NCBI RefSeq assembly: GCF_042653545.1
Contig: NZ_JBHSIS010000008.1
Span: forward strand, 227,975 to 291,974
Length of the DNA: 64,000 nucleotides
Reading direction: 5' to 3'
DNA from: Actinophytocola glycyrrhizae
GTDB lineage: Bacteria; Actinomycetota; Actinomycetes; Mycobacteriales; Pseudonocardiaceae
In this document: piece after piece, positions 42,850 to 52,097 of the stretch
Layout of the letters: each line of letters begins with the position of its first letter
Position numbering within the stretch: the first letter of the stretch is position 1
Position numbers and translations under genes: made by a program
Notes under the pieces: model-generated
Databases searched by the model: none
What the model saw: the letters and a program-made list of their open reading frames with translations, nothing else
Told to the model about the DNA's origin: nothing

Positions 42850-42969
42850 CGCCGGGCACCCGGCCACGGCCCTGCGACTCCGGCACCGGCGCGTCGGTGG
42901 TCTCCGCACCTACGGCGTCAGGCCACCCGCCTGGTAGTTCGCCGGCGCCGCCGGGCCGTAGCGCGCGCA

Positions 42970-43419
42970 TCAGGGTACGACCTCCACGACCTCACCCGGC
43001 TGGAGCGCGTTGAAGTACGTCTTCGCCGCCGCGTTCGACAGGTGGATGCAGCCGTGCGACTGCTCGGACAGGCTGCCCTCGTGGAACGCGATCCCGCTCG
43101 TGGTGAAGAACACCGAGTACGGCATCGGCGCGTCGTATGCCCTGCTCCAGTGGTCGATGTTCTTGAAGGTCACCTGGAACGAGCCGGGCGGTGTCTCGTA
43201 GCCCGGCATGCCCGAGGTGATCGGCACGCCGCCGTAGGTCACGGCGCCGTTGTCCATCAACCAGGACGTGTTGGCGCTCAGGTCGATGCACGCGGCTGCC
43301 CGTTCGCTACACGGTGCCGAGGGCGCTGCCTGTGCGGTGGCGGGCAGTGCGAGCACCGCCGCCATACCCAACGCCGCCGAGCCCGCGGTCATCGCGAGTT
43401 TCCTCCACGGCTTTCCCAT
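42970..43419 (-). CDS. Secreted L,D-transpeptidase (YkuD fold)
   Basis: 149-aa exported enzyme with signal peptide (about 1-31, ending AQA) and the catalytic motif SHGCIHLSN near the C-terminus, preceded by a conserved His (IAFHEG). It forms 3-3 cross-links in peptidoglycan. It is short for the family and lacks extra Ig-like or LysM domains. ATG 43419 has GGAGG with 7-nt spacing. Confidence 0.9.
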   Translation of the reverse strand: MGKPWRKLAMTAGSAALGMAAVLALPATAQAAPSAPCSERAAACIDLSANTSWLMDNGAVTYGGVPITSGMPGYETPPGSFQVTFKNIDHWSRAYDAPMPYSVFFTTSGIAFHEGSLSEQSHGCIHLSNAAAKTYFNALQPGEVVEVVP

Positions 43420-43549
43420 GACCAGACCTCCCATCTGTCCTAAAAGGACTCGTGTTCGGTTCTGCGGTTGCGGCGTACCCCCGTGGAACCGGCCGGAAAC
43501 GCCTGGAGCTGTCGCAGGCGGACCGCATGCGCGGGCTAGGTTGGCAGCC

Positions 43550-44392
43550 ATGACAACTGTTGCACTGCTCGGCACCGGGATCATGGGCGCGGGCATGGCC
43601 CGCAGCCTCGCGCGCGCCGGGCTCGACGTCACCGTGTGGAACCGGTCCGCAGACAAGGCCATGGCGCTCGGCCTGCCCGTAGCCGACGATGTGGCCGATG
43701 CCGTGCGTGACAAGGACGTCGTGGTCACGATGCTGTTCGACGCCGGGTCCGTCGCCGCCGTGATGCGGGACGCGTTGCCCGCGATGGGTGCGCACGCCGT
43801 GTGGGTGCAGACCAGCACCGTGGGGCTCGACGGGACCGAGGAGCTTGCCGGGCTGGCGGCCGAGCACGGCGTCGCCTACGTGGACGCGCCCGTGCTGGGC
43901 ACGCGGCAACCGGCCGAGAACGGGCAGCTCACCGTGCTGGCCGCCGGTCCGGCGGCGGTCCGCGAGCGGATCGCGCCGGTGCTGGACGGGATCAGCGCGA
44001 GGACCGTGTGGGCCGGCGCGGAACCGGGTGCCGGGCACCGGCTGAAACTCGTCGCCAACGCGTGGGTGCTGTCGCTCGTGGCCGGGACGGCACAGAGCGT
44101 CGCGCTCGCCGAGGGGCTCGGGATCGACCCCCGGCAGTTCCTCGGGCTGATCGAGGGCGGGCCGCTGGACTCCGGGTACGCACAGCTCAAGGGCAACGCG
44201 ATGCTGTCCGGCGACTTCACGACCGCGTTCGCGCTGAGTGGTGCCACCAAGGACGCGGGCCTGATCCGGGCAGCCGCGGCGAGCGCCGGGGTGGCCACCG
44301 AACTGGTGGCGGTCATGGAGAGGCTGTTCGCGAGGGCCGGTGACCAGGACGACGACATGGCGGCGGTGATCCGCGCGATCCGTCCCGCTTGA
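43550..44392 (+). CDS. NAD(P)-dependent beta-hydroxyacid dehydrogenase-like reductase
   Basis: 280-aa 6-phosphogluconate/3-hydroxyisobutyrate dehydrogenase-superfamily enzyme: GTGIMGAGMARSL nucleotide-binding loop, VDAPVLGTRQPAENG substrate segment, and the active-site Lys region GAGHRLKLVANAW. Substrate not inferable. Confidence 0.88.
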   Translation: MTTVALLGTGIMGAGMARSLARAGLDVTVWNRSADKAMALGLPVADDVADAVRDKDVVVTMLFDAGSVAAVMRDALPAMGAHAVWVQTSTVGLDGTEELAGLAAEHGVAYVDAPVLGTRQPAENGQLTVLAAGPAAVRERIAPVLDGISARTVWAGAEPGAGHRLKLVANAWVLSLVAGTAQSVALAEGLGIDPRQFLGLIEGGPLDSGYAQLKGNAMLSGDFTTAFALSGATKDAGLIRAAAASAGVATELVAVMERLFARAGDQDDDMAAVIRAIRPA

Positions 44393-44471
44393 GCCGCGGC
44401 GCGATCCTCTTGTGCGGGATGACCGGACCGCCCGTCGCGCCGCGAACGCGAATTCGCCTTACGATCAAGAG

Positions 44472-45104
44472 GTGACCACGGTCTCGCGGGGCGAAGGGGT
44501 TCTGCTGGTCGCGATCGTCGTCGCGGCGCTGGGGTGGTCGGCGATCGGTGCGAAGAGCATCGGCACGTGGGCGCTCGAGGTGGTCTGGATCTTCCTCGGC
44601 GCACCGCTGGTGCTGGTGTTCCGGCGGCGGTTCCCACTGTCCCGCCTGGTGTGCTGGCTGCTCGTGCTGCACGCGGTCGTGCTCTGTTACGGCGGCCACT
44701 ACACCTACGCCGAGACACCGCTCGGTGACTGGTTCCGCGACCGGTTCGACCTGTCCCGCAACCACTACGACCGGTTCGCGCACGTCCTGCAGGGCGTCGT
44801 GCCCGCCATGCTGGTGCGGGAACTGTTGCTGCGGCTCAGCCCGTTGCGGCGCGGCGGCTGGACGTTCACGCTCACGACCGCGGTGTGCCTGTCGGTGTCC
44901 GCGTGCTTCGAGCTCGTCGAGTGGGCGTCGGCGGTGATCCTCGGCGCTGGCGCCGACGAGTTCCTTGCCACACAAGGGGATGTGTGGGACACGCAGTGGG
45001 ACATGTTCCTTGCGCTGTGCGGTGCCGTGCTCGCGCAACTGGTGCTGCGCCGCGTGCACGACCGTCAGCTCGCGGGAGCGCGTACGCGCTCCGCGGTGTC
45101 GTAG
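44472..45104 (+). CDS. DUF2238 integral membrane protein
   Basis: 210-aa protein with about six membrane segments and the family signature HYDRFAHVLQG plus ELVEW and GDVWDTQWDM. Function unknown. GTG 44472 is preceded by TACGAT about 8 nt upstream, consistent with a leaderless transcript. Confidence 0.82.
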   Translation: MTTVSRGEGVLLVAIVVAALGWSAIGAKSIGTWALEVVWIFLGAPLVLVFRRRFPLSRLVCWLLVLHAVVLCYGGHYTYAETPLGDWFRDRFDLSRNHYDRFAHVLQGVVPAMLVRELLLRLSPLRRGGWTFTLTTAVCLSVSACFELVEWASAVILGAGADEFLATQGDVWDTQWDMFLALCGAVLAQLVLRRVHDRQLAGARTRSAVS

Positions 45105-45149
45105 GCGGGTTCCCGCTGGACGACCGCGATCAGCGCAGCGGCTGGAGGC

Positions 45150-45530
45150 CTACCCCTGGAAGTGGTCGGCGAGGTCGAGGGTGGCGGGGTCGGTCCAGGC
45201 GAAGTCGTCGTGCTCATCCTCGTTGAGCACCACGTCCCGGCGGCCGTCCTCGTGGACGTCGAACACACGCGCGTGGATGCGGAGGTCCCTGCCCTCGACG
45301 TCCATCCACGTGTGCCTGCCGCGTTCGCCCGCGATCCGGACGGCGAGCCCGGTCTCCTCCGCGACCTCCCGCACCGCGGCGGTCTCGTGCGACTCGCCGG
45401 GCTCGACCGTGCCACCGGGCAGTTCCCACTGCCCCGCCCGGAACACCCCTGACGACCGGCGCAGGAACAACACGGCCCCGTCCCGCACGAGGCGGCAGTA
45501 GACGAGGTGCTTCTCGGCGGTGTCAGTCAT
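45150..45530 (-). CDS. Nudix hydrolase
   Basis: 126-aa MutT-like Nudix protein; box GGTVEPGESHETAAVREVAE then ETGL is complete. Convergent with the DUF2238 gene. Substrate not known. Confidence 0.88.
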   Translation of the reverse strand: MTDTAEKHLVYCRLVRDGAVLFLRRSSGVFRAGQWELPGGTVEPGESHETAAVREVAEETGLAVRIAGERGRHTWMDVEGRDLRIHARVFDVHEDGRRDVVLNEDEHDDFAWTDPATLDLADHFQG

Positions 45531-45625
45531 GGTGTGCTCCCGTCCGCGAGCGTCATGGCCCCGCATCATGCCCGGTCGCCGCTTGCTTGACCGGTCCACC
45601 TCGGGCCATCACTCACCGCGACGAC

Positions 45626-45654
45626 TTGACTGCGTAACAAATATGGTCTAAACC
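45626..45654 (+). promoter_or_regulatory. Candidate promoter of the LPMO gene
   Basis: TTGACT (45626-45631), 17-bp spacer, TAAACC (45649-45654). The -10 element lies within the first dre palindrome, so repressor binding would block it. Confidence 0.45.
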
Positions 45655-45676
45655 ATATATGTGGTCTAGACCACAT
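45641..45676. promoter_or_regulatory. Two adjacent DasR-type dre palindromes
   Basis: ATATGGTCTAAACCATAT (45641-45658) and ATGTGGTCTAGACCACAT (45659-45676) abut each other. The second is a perfect 18-bp palindrome and contains GGTCTAGACC, the core of the DasR site that represses chitin/GlcNAc genes in Streptomyces. They lie about 35-65 bp before a chitin-active LPMO gene. Confidence 0.8.
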
Positions 45677-45708
45677 CTCCGGAAACACCCCTGCGTCGGG
45701 AGATTGGT

Positions 45709-46419
45709 ATGAGCCTGAAACGAAAACTGGTCATGTTCGCGTCGGCGGCGACCATCGCGCCCCTGGGACTCGTGGCGCTGCCCGCGGCCACCGCGAACGC
45801 ACACGGTTACATCTCCACCCCGCCGTCAAGGCAGGCGCAGTGCGCCCAGGGCACCGTGTCCTGTGGTGACATCAAGTGGGAGCCGCAGTCCGTCGAAGGT
45901 CCCAAGGGCCTGCGGAACTGCCACGGCAACGTCGGCAGGTTCGCCGAGCTGAGCGACGACAGCAAACCGTGGCGGGCGACATCGGTCGGGCAGACGGTCA
46001 CGTTCACGTGGACGTTCACCGCCCGGCACTCGACGAGCAACTGGGAGTACTACCTGGGCAACACCCGGGTCGCGACGTTCTCCGGCAACAACCAGCAGCC
46101 GCCGCCCTCCCTGTCGCACACGGTGAACCTCGGTGGCGCGACCGGCAGGCAGAAGCTGCTGGCGGTGTGGAACATCGCGGACACGCCCAACGCGTTCTAC
46201 TCCTGCGTCGACCTGCAGGTCGGCGGCCGGGCAGCCGAAGCGCCCGCGCCGCAGCCCCCGGCGGATCAGCCCGCGAGCGGCACCTGGGCGAGCGGCACCT
46301 CCTACCCGGCCGGGTCGGAGGTGACCCACGACGGCACGACGTACCGATCCCTGCAGAGCCACACGGCGCTGCCGGGCTGGGAGCCTGCGAGTACCCCTGC
46401 TCTCTGGCAGGCCGAGTGA
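45709..46419 (+). CDS. Chitin-active AA10 lytic polysaccharide monooxygenase with CBM5/12
   Basis: 236-aa secreted copper enzyme that oxidatively cleaves crystalline chitin. Signal peptide residues 1-31 (ATANA), mature N-terminus His32 forming the histidine brace with His107 (TARHSTSN). LPMO domain to about 175, Pro-rich linker, then a CBM5/12 chitin-binding module (WASGTSYPAGSEVTHDGTTY). Control by the two dre sites upstream is expected. Confidence 0.93.
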   Translation: MSLKRKLVMFASAATIAPLGLVALPAATANAHGYISTPPSRQAQCAQGTVSCGDIKWEPQSVEGPKGLRNCHGNVGRFAELSDDSKPWRATSVGQTVTFTWTFTARHSTSNWEYYLGNTRVATFSGNNQQPPPSLSHTVNLGGATGRQKLLAVWNIADTPNAFYSCVDLQVGGRAAEAPAPQPPADQPASGTWASGTSYPAGSEVTHDGTTYRSLQSHTALPGWEPASTPALWQAE

Positions 46420-46481
46420 CCCGGTAGCCGAGCCGGCCGGCCCACCGCCCGGGCCGGCCGGTGCCACTGGAGGCATCCACC

Positions 46482-47054
46482 ATGAAACGCTGGCTCCTCG
46501 CCATCCTGCTGCTCACGCTCACCGGCTGCGGGGTGGGCGTCACGGAGACGACCGGGGCCTCGCTCTCCGCGCCACCGCCGGACGGCTCGTACAACGACAC
46601 CGACGTGATGTTCCTGCAGATGGCCGTGCCACAACACGAACAGGGCATCGAAATGGCCCGGCTGGCCGAGGAACGCGCGACCCGCGCGGACGTCCGCGAC
46701 CTGGCCGCCGCCATCGCCGCCACCCAGTCCGACGAACTCACCGAGATGAAGGACTGGCTGGCCGAGTGGAACCAGCCCGTCGCCTACGACCCCGACCCGA
46801 ACGCGCACGCGGGCCACGGCGGCATGCACGGCTCCGACCCCGAGGTCCTCGAGGTGCTGCGGAACACCCCGGCGGGCCCCGACTTCGACGTGCGGTTCCT
46901 GAACCTCCTCACCGGCCACCAGCACGGCGCCGTCGAACTGGCACGCATGGCGGAGAAGGACGGCCGCCACCCCGACGCGAAGGCACTCGCGGGCCGCATC
47001 ATCAAGTCGCGGACCGCGCAGATCCAGCAGATGGGCAAGTACCTGAACTCCTGA
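46482..47054 (+). CDS. DUF305 lipoprotein
   Basis: 190-aa lipoprotein (lipobox LTGCG, Cys19). It has two DUF305 helical repeats, each with a DVMFLQMAVPQHEQGIEMA-like or FLNLLTGHQHGAVELA motif; the His/Met-rich linker (HAGHGGMHG) hints at metal binding. TGGAGG precedes ATG 46482 by 8 nt. Function of the family is unclear; ferritin-like fold. Confidence 0.87.
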   Translation: MKRWLLAILLLTLTGCGVGVTETTGASLSAPPPDGSYNDTDVMFLQMAVPQHEQGIEMARLAEERATRADVRDLAAAIAATQSDELTEMKDWLAEWNQPVAYDPDPNAHAGHGGMHGSDPEVLEVLRNTPAGPDFDVRFLNLLTGHQHGAVELARMAEKDGRHPDAKALAGRIIKSRTAQIQQMGKYLNS

Positions 47055-47119
47055 CCTCGCGCCGCGAACGGAGACACCCGCCGGTGCGCTGAAGACTGTC
47101 CACTCCCGACGCTCGGAGG

Positions 47120-47845
47120 TCACTCGTCGAAGTCGCGGGCCGCCAGGTCCTGGAAGGTCCGTACCGCTTCGTCCGCCTGCGGGCCGGCCGCCGAGACGTG
47201 CACCTCGTCGCCGCCCCTGGCGCCCAGCGCCATCAGTGCCAGCACGCTGCGGCCGTCGGCGGTGGCCTCGCCGAAGCGCACCGTGACGCGCGCGTCGAAC
47301 CGGGTCATGGCGCGAGCGACCATCGCGGCCGGGCGGGCGTGGAGACCGATCTCGTTGGTCAGCGGCACGGTCACCTCGACGGGCGCGGCGGGAGCAGCGG
47401 CGGCGGCGATGCTCTGGCTGCCCATGATGTCGATGTCGAGGCCGGCCAGGCCCTCCGCCGCGCCCGGGCCGCCCGGCATGCCGACCGCCTCCGCCGCGGC
47501 GTTGGCCACGTCGTCGAGGTCCGCGCCGCCCTGTGCGGCGACCGCGGCCGCGACCGTGCCCTCCACCAGCGGCGCGTCCACGAGCCGCGCGTCGTCGGCG
47601 ACCTCGACGGCCATCTCGGCGACCATGCGTGCGCTGCCGAGGTCGTAGAGCAGCACCACCCCGGCGCCGCTCTCCGCGCGTTCGAGCGCACTGGTCACGG
47701 CGTCGAAGTCGGTGCCGATGCCGCCGTCCGCCGTACCACCGGCGGGCACGACGACGACGTCCGGCGCCATCTGCGCCGCCACCTCCACCACACCCGCGGC
47801 CAGGCCCGCGCTGTGGGAGACGACCACCAGTCCGACCCGGCTCAC
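47120..47845 (-). CDS. dhaM: DhaM-HPr fusion: phosphotransfer subunit of dihydroxyacetone kinase
   Basis: 241-aa PTS-type phosphoryl carrier. EIIA-Man-like DhaM domain (residues 1-125, phospho-His11 in VVSHSAG), linker of Ala/Pro, then an HPr domain (about 155-241, phospho-His in NEIGLHARPAA). Passes phosphate from PEP/EI to DhaL-bound ADP. Last gene of dhaKLM, GTGA overlap with dhaL. No EI domain or gene is present here. Confidence 0.92.
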   Translation of the reverse strand: MSRVGLVVVSHSAGLAAGVVEVAAQMAPDVVVVPAGGTADGGIGTDFDAVTSALERAESGAGVVLLYDLGSARMVAEMAVEVADDARLVDAPLVEGTVAAAVAAQGGADLDDVANAAAEAVGMPGGPGAAEGLAGLDIDIMGSQSIAAAAAPAAPVEVTVPLTNEIGLHARPAAMVARAMTRFDARVTVRFGEATADGRSVLALMALGARGGDEVHVSAAGPQADEAVRTFQDLAARDFDE

Positions 47846-48459
47846 CGCGCGGCCACCTCCGCGAACGCACGCAGCAGCAGCGACGTCGACCGCGCACCGG
47901 GGTCCATGTGCCCGGCGCTGCGCTCACCCAGGTAGGACGCGCGGCCCTTGCGTGCGACGAGCGGGACGGTGGTGTCGGCACCGGCCGCCGCCGCGTCCGC
48001 CGCCGCGGCGAGCAACTCCGCGACCGTGTCGCCCTTCGCGGCCTGCACCGCCGGGTCGAGCGCGTCGACCATCGTCTTGTCGCCCGGCTCGGCCTTGCCC
48101 CTGGCGACGACGCCGCCGAGCGCGGCCGTGAGTGCCTCGGCGAGGTCCGCGGGCGTCAGCTCGGCGCGGTCCTTCACGGCGGTCGACGCACGCAGGAACG
48201 CCGTGCCGTACAGCGGGCCCGCCGCACCGCCGACCTTGGAGATCAGCGTGGTGGCGACCAGTTTCAGCGCCGAGGCCGGGGTGTCCGGCGGGTTCGCGTC
48301 CAGTGCGGCGATCACCGCCGTGAAGCCGCGGTCCATGTTCTCGCCGTGGTCGCCGTCGCCGATGGCGCGGTCGAGCTGGATCAGTTCGACGCGGTGTTCC
48401 CTGATCGTCGCCGCGGCCGCCCGCAGTGCCGCGACCAGGTCGCTCGCGGTGCAGCCCAC
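47842..48459 (-). CDS. dhaL: Dihydroxyacetone kinase subunit DhaL
   Basis: 205-aa ADP-binding subunit; metal-binding Asp/His in RAIGDGDHGENM, then SKVGGAAGPLYGTAF and EPGDKTMVDAL. Works with DhaK to phosphorylate dihydroxyacetone (glycerone) to DHAP. GTG 48459 follows the dhaK stop by one nucleotide. Confidence 0.94.
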   Translation of the reverse strand: MGCTASDLVAALRAAAATIREHRVELIQLDRAIGDGDHGENMDRGFTAVIAALDANPPDTPASALKLVATTLISKVGGAAGPLYGTAFLRASTAVKDRAELTPADLAEALTAALGGVVARGKAEPGDKTMVDALDPAVQAAKGDTVAELLAAAADAAAAGADTTVPLVARKGRASYLGERSAGHMDPGARSTSLLLRAFAEVAAR

Positions 48460-48460
48460 G

Positions 48461-49453
48461 TCAGTTCCCCCACCGCAGCGCGGCCGTGTGCACCGGCGCG
48501 TCCCACAGCTCCAGCAGCTCGTCGTCCAGTCTCAGCAGTGTGAGGCTCATGCCCTGCATCTCCAGGCTCGTGACGTACGGCCCGACGAGCCGTCGTTCCA
48601 CCACGATGCCCCGGTCGGCGAGCATCCGCTCGGCGATGCCGTGCGCGAGGTACAGCTCGAGCAGCGGCGTCGCGCCCATCGAGTTGGTGAACAGCAGCAC
48701 CCGGTCGCCCTCGGCGAACGGCAGGTCCTCGAGGATCGGCTCCAGCAGGCGGGCCACGACACCGTCGGCGTTCTCGACGGGCACGCGTGCGCGGCCGGGC
48801 TCGCCGTGGATGCCGATGCCGACCTCCATCTCGTCGTCGGCGAGGTCGAAGCTGGGTTCGCCGACGTGCGGCACGGTGGGCGCGGTGAGGGCCATGCCCA
48901 TGGACCGCACGTTGGCGACGACCCGCTCCGCGACGGCGTGCACGGCGGCGAGGTCGTCCCCGCGGGCCGCCGCGGCGCCGGTGATCTTCTCCAGCGGCAC
49001 GGTCCCGCCGACGCCGCGGCGGCCCGCGGTGAAGGTGGAGTCCTTCACGGCGACGTCGTCGTCGATGACGATCGTGCGCACCTCGGTCTCGGCCAGCTCG
49101 GCGGCGGTCTCGAAGTTCAGCACGTCACCGGTGTAGTTCTTGACGATCAGCAGCGCGCCCGCGCCGCCGTCGGTCTTCTCGATCGCGGTGGTGACCTGGT
49201 CGGGCGTCGGCGAGGTGAACACCGCGCCGGGGCAGGCGGCGTCGAGCATGCCGGGACCGACGAGGCCGCCGTGCATGGGTTCGTGCCCGGAACCGCCGCC
49301 GGAGATGATCGCGACCTTGCCCGGCACCGGCGCGTCGACCCGCACGATGACCGCGGGGTCGTGGATGACGGTGAGGAGGTCGCCGTGCGCGAGCTCGAGC
49401 CCCGTGAGGGACCCGGCGACCACGGTGGACGGCTCGTTGATGATCTTCTTCAC
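48461..49453 (-). CDS. dhaK: Dihydroxyacetone kinase subunit DhaK
   Basis: 330-aa substrate-binding subunit. SGGGSGHEPMHGG forms the substrate pocket and the covalently binding His is in IGIHGEPG near residue 220. GTG 49453 chosen (MKKIINEPS); GTG 49462 is in frame. First gene of a typical dhaKLM operon for glycerol/DHA use. Confidence 0.95.
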   Translation of the reverse strand: MKKIINEPSTVVAGSLTGLELAHGDLLTVIHDPAVIVRVDAPVPGKVAIISGGGSGHEPMHGGLVGPGMLDAACPGAVFTSPTPDQVTTAIEKTDGGAGALLIVKNYTGDVLNFETAAELAETEVRTIVIDDDVAVKDSTFTAGRRGVGGTVPLEKITGAAAARGDDLAAVHAVAERVVANVRSMGMALTAPTVPHVGEPSFDLADDEMEVGIGIHGEPGRARVPVENADGVVARLLEPILEDLPFAEGDRVLLFTNSMGATPLLELYLAHGIAERMLADRGIVVERRLVGPYVTSLEMQGMSLTLLRLDDELLELWDAPVHTAALRWGN

Positions 49454-49561
49454 TGAAACCACCGTCCTGACCTGCGGTTACACTGATGGTGATCTTGTCA
49501 GGCCGTCATCGGGCCCGCCGGACGCAGCTTGCCACGATCCACGCCACGTTGGCCACCCACG

Positions 49562-49801
49562 TCACACCGGCGGCACGAACCCGGGAACCCAGCCGGGATC
49601 CTCGGAGTCGCCGCACTCCGGGCACGGCACCTCCACCATGACCCCGGGGGACTTCTCCGCGAACACGACACCGGAACCGGGAAGGATCATCGGGCGGATG
49701 ACCGCGTCGTCACCCCGGTACTGGGTGAGCTGGCGGCAGCCGTGGCAGACGGTGCGGCCGACGATCCCCGCGACACCGGTCGGTTCCGTCGGCTCGCTCA
49801 C
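49562..49801 (-). CDS. Small Cys-rich (zinc-ribbon-like) protein
   Basis: 79-aa protein with CHGC near the N-terminus and CPEC near the C-terminus, a plausible four-Cys zinc site. No family recognised. GTG 49801. Confidence 0.65.
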   Translation of the reverse strand: MSEPTEPTGVAGIVGRTVCHGCRQLTQYRGDDAVIRPMILPGSGVVFAEKSPGVMVEVPCPECGDSEDPGWVPGFVPPV

Positions 49802-49919
49802 GACTCGATGTTAGAGGTGTCCGGGGCTCCTCGCGCGGCGTCTTGGCCTGATCAGCGACCACCTCATGGATCGCCACCGACCGCCCGCGGTCCGCCGATG
49901 TCGCTGGACCGGGACCGGG

Positions 49920-50158
49920 ACTGTCGGTTTCGGTCGGGTGTGCTGGCTGCGGTTCGCGTTGTGGGTTGTCCTCGCCGGACGGGCAGGTCTCCGGGGTAAT
50001 GCCCTGAAAGGCGCGTTCAGGGCGCTGAGCGCCCTGAACGGCCCATTCACGGCACCGGACCAGCCCCGTCGGACGACCGCAGAGGTGGGGGTCGTGCCTG
50101 ATGACGGATTCGTACGCCAAAACCACTTCACATGATCGTCACGGAATCGATCGGCTAG
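49920..50158. repeat. Dispersed MITE-like repeat, copy 3 (5'-truncated)
   Basis: Shares the core GTTGTCCTCGCCGGACGGGC, two hairpins (GCCCTGAA-7 nt-TTCAGGGC and GCCCTGAA-7 nt-TTCACGGC, about 49998-50060) and the right terminal repeat ending CGGCTAG at 50158, 11 nt before the next start codon. No left terminal repeat. Unlike the other copies it sits between divergent genes. The rest of 49802-49919 holds nothing recognised. Confidence 0.7.
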
Positions 50159-50168
50159 TTTCTCGAGC

Positions 50169-51299
50169 ATGACGCAGACTCGGCAGCGGCCCAGGGTCGC
50201 GCGGCGCGGGATCTTCGCGGCCGTGGTGGTCGTCGCGCTGCTGCTGTTGTTCGGGGTGCCGTGGGCCACGCTGGTGCTGCCGTGGCAGGCGCCGGTCGTC
50301 GCGGCCGGCACGGTCGTGTTCGCGGTGGCGGCGGCCGCGTTCCCGTTCCTCATGTTCCTCGGGCACGCCCGGGGCCGGGACTGGGCCGCCCGCACCGGCG
50401 ACACGTTGCTCGGAGTCGTGTGGGTGCTGTTCGCGTGGTCGCTGCTCGGGCTGGTGGCCCGGCTCGCGCAGGCGCCGTCGCGGGTGGTGGCGGTGGCGGT
50501 CGTCGCGGTGAGCGCGGTGCTGGTGGCGTGGGGCGTGCACGAGGCGATGCGGGTGCCGAGGGTGCGGCGCACGGAGATCACGCTGCCGCGGCTGGGTCCT
50601 GGGCTCGACGGCACGACGGTCGTGGTGCTCGCCGACACCCACTACGGCCCGATCGACCGGACCCGCTGGTCGGCGCGCACGGCGGCGGCGGTCAACGCGC
50701 TGGCGCCGGACATCGTGTGCCACGCGGGCGACATCGCCGACGGCACGGTCGCGCAGCGGCGGACGCAGGCGGCGCCGCTGGGCACGATCACCGCGCGGTA
50801 CGTCCGCGGGTACGTCACGGGCAACCACGAGTACTTCGGCGAGGCGCAGGAGTGGCTCGACCACATGGCGTCCCTCGGGTGGGAGGCACTGCACAACCGC
50901 CACGTGGTCGTCGAACGCGACGGCGACCGGCTGGTGCTGGCCGGCGTCGACGACGTCACCGCGAAGGCGTCCGGTCTCGACGGGCACGGCGCACAGCTGG
51001 CCGCCGCGCTGGCCGGTGCCCCCGCCGACGCGCCGGTGCTGCTGGTGGCGCACCAGCCCCGGCAGGTGGCGCAGTCGGTGGGGAAGGTCGACCTGCAGGT
51101 GTCCGGCCACACCCACGGCGGGCAGATCTGGCCGTTCCACTTCCTCGTGCGGGTCGACCAGCCCTCCGTGCACGGCCTGTCCCAGCACGGGCCGACGCAG
51201 CTGTACACCTCACGCGGCGCCGGGTTCTGGGGCCCGCCGATGCGGGTGTTCGCACCTAGTGAGATCACGTTGCTGACGCTGCGCTCCCCCGGCGCGTAG
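50169..51299 (+). CDS. Membrane-anchored calcineurin-like metallophosphoesterase
   Basis: 376-aa protein: four hydrophobic segments in the first 125 residues, then a YkuE-type phosphoesterase domain with ADTHYGP, HAGDIADG, GNHEYF and GHTHGGQ metal motifs. Related proteins hydrolyse lipid-linked pyrophosphates such as UDP-diacylglucosamine. Its start is only 11 nt from the repeat end, so promoter sequence may lie in the repeat. Confidence 0.88.
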   Translation: MTQTRQRPRVARRGIFAAVVVVALLLLFGVPWATLVLPWQAPVVAAGTVVFAVAAAAFPFLMFLGHARGRDWAARTGDTLLGVVWVLFAWSLLGLVARLAQAPSRVVAVAVVAVSAVLVAWGVHEAMRVPRVRRTEITLPRLGPGLDGTTVVVLADTHYGPIDRTRWSARTAAAVNALAPDIVCHAGDIADGTVAQRRTQAAPLGTITARYVRGYVTGNHEYFGEAQEWLDHMASLGWEALHNRHVVVERDGDRLVLAGVDDVTAKASGLDGHGAQLAAALAGAPADAPVLLVAHQPRQVAQSVGKVDLQVSGHTHGGQIWPFHFLVRVDQPSVHGLSQHGPTQLYTSRGAGFWGPPMRVFAPSEITLLTLRSPGA

Positions 51300-51307
51300 C
51301 CCGGCCG

Positions 51308-52060
51308 TCAGCGGAGGACGAGCAGCTGGCTGGTCTCGTACTGGGGCCCGTCGTCGAGGGTGGGGAGCGCTGCCTCGATTCTGGCGAAACCCGCTTCGGC
51401 GGTCTCCTCGCCCAGGTGCTCGAAGACCGAGACGGCACGCAGCTTCAGCCGCTCGACGTCCTCGGCCAGGCTCGCCGAGCGCTGCCAGGTGACTTCCTCA
51501 CGAGCGGCGGGCGTCCACCCGGCGGCGGTGAAGTCCCCGGTCACGGCTTCCTCGGACCGGAACTGCGCCCGGTCGGCCGCCAGCCATCCGGGCAGGACGC
51601 GGAACCACCAGACATCGGGCATCCGGTCGCAGAAGTTCGCCTGCACGAAGAGCGTGCCGCCCGGCCTGACGACCCGGCGCACCTCGCGAGCGGCGGCCGC
51701 GTGGTCGACCACGTGGTGCCAGACGAAGAACAGCAGGGCCGCGTCGCACGACGCGTCCGGCAACGGGATGTGCTCGGCGGACCCGGCCGCGTAGGTGACG
51801 GCGGGATGGGCCGCGTCGGCAAGGGCCTGGGCACGCATCCGGTCCGACGGCTCGACCCCGTGCACTGGGCCGCCGAAGGCACCCGCCAACGAGGGGGTCA
51901 TGCGGCCGGTACCGGAACCCAGGTCGAGCCAGACCAGCGGCCGGGTCGCCGGCAGGTGGCTGGCGAACACGTCCATCCAGGTTCGCAGCGCGCCGGGCGA
52001 CATCCGGCGCCCGGCGGCGTAGACCGCGTGCAGGCGTGCGTCGTAGTCGACCTTCTCCAT
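51308..52060 (-). CDS. SAM-dependent methyltransferase (class I)
   Basis: 250-aa enzyme with motif I LDLGSGTGRM and ALLFFVWHHVVDH, VVRPGGTLFV. ATG 52060 with GGGGAGG upstream. Substrate unknown. Followed on the same strand by no partner gene; the plus-strand phosphoesterase converges on it. Confidence 0.87.
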   Translation of the reverse strand: MEKVDYDARLHAVYAAGRRMSPGALRTWMDVFASHLPATRPLVWLDLGSGTGRMTPSLAGAFGGPVHGVEPSDRMRAQALADAAHPAVTYAAGSAEHIPLPDASCDAALLFFVWHHVVDHAAAAREVRRVVRPGGTLFVQANFCDRMPDVWWFRVLPGWLAADRAQFRSEEAVTGDFTAAGWTPAAREEVTWQRSASLAEDVERLKLRAVSVFEHLGEETAEAGFARIEAALPTLDDGPQYETSQLLVLR

Positions 52061-52097
52061 GTCGCCTCCCCAGGACCGGACGGTGCTCCGCTGCGAT

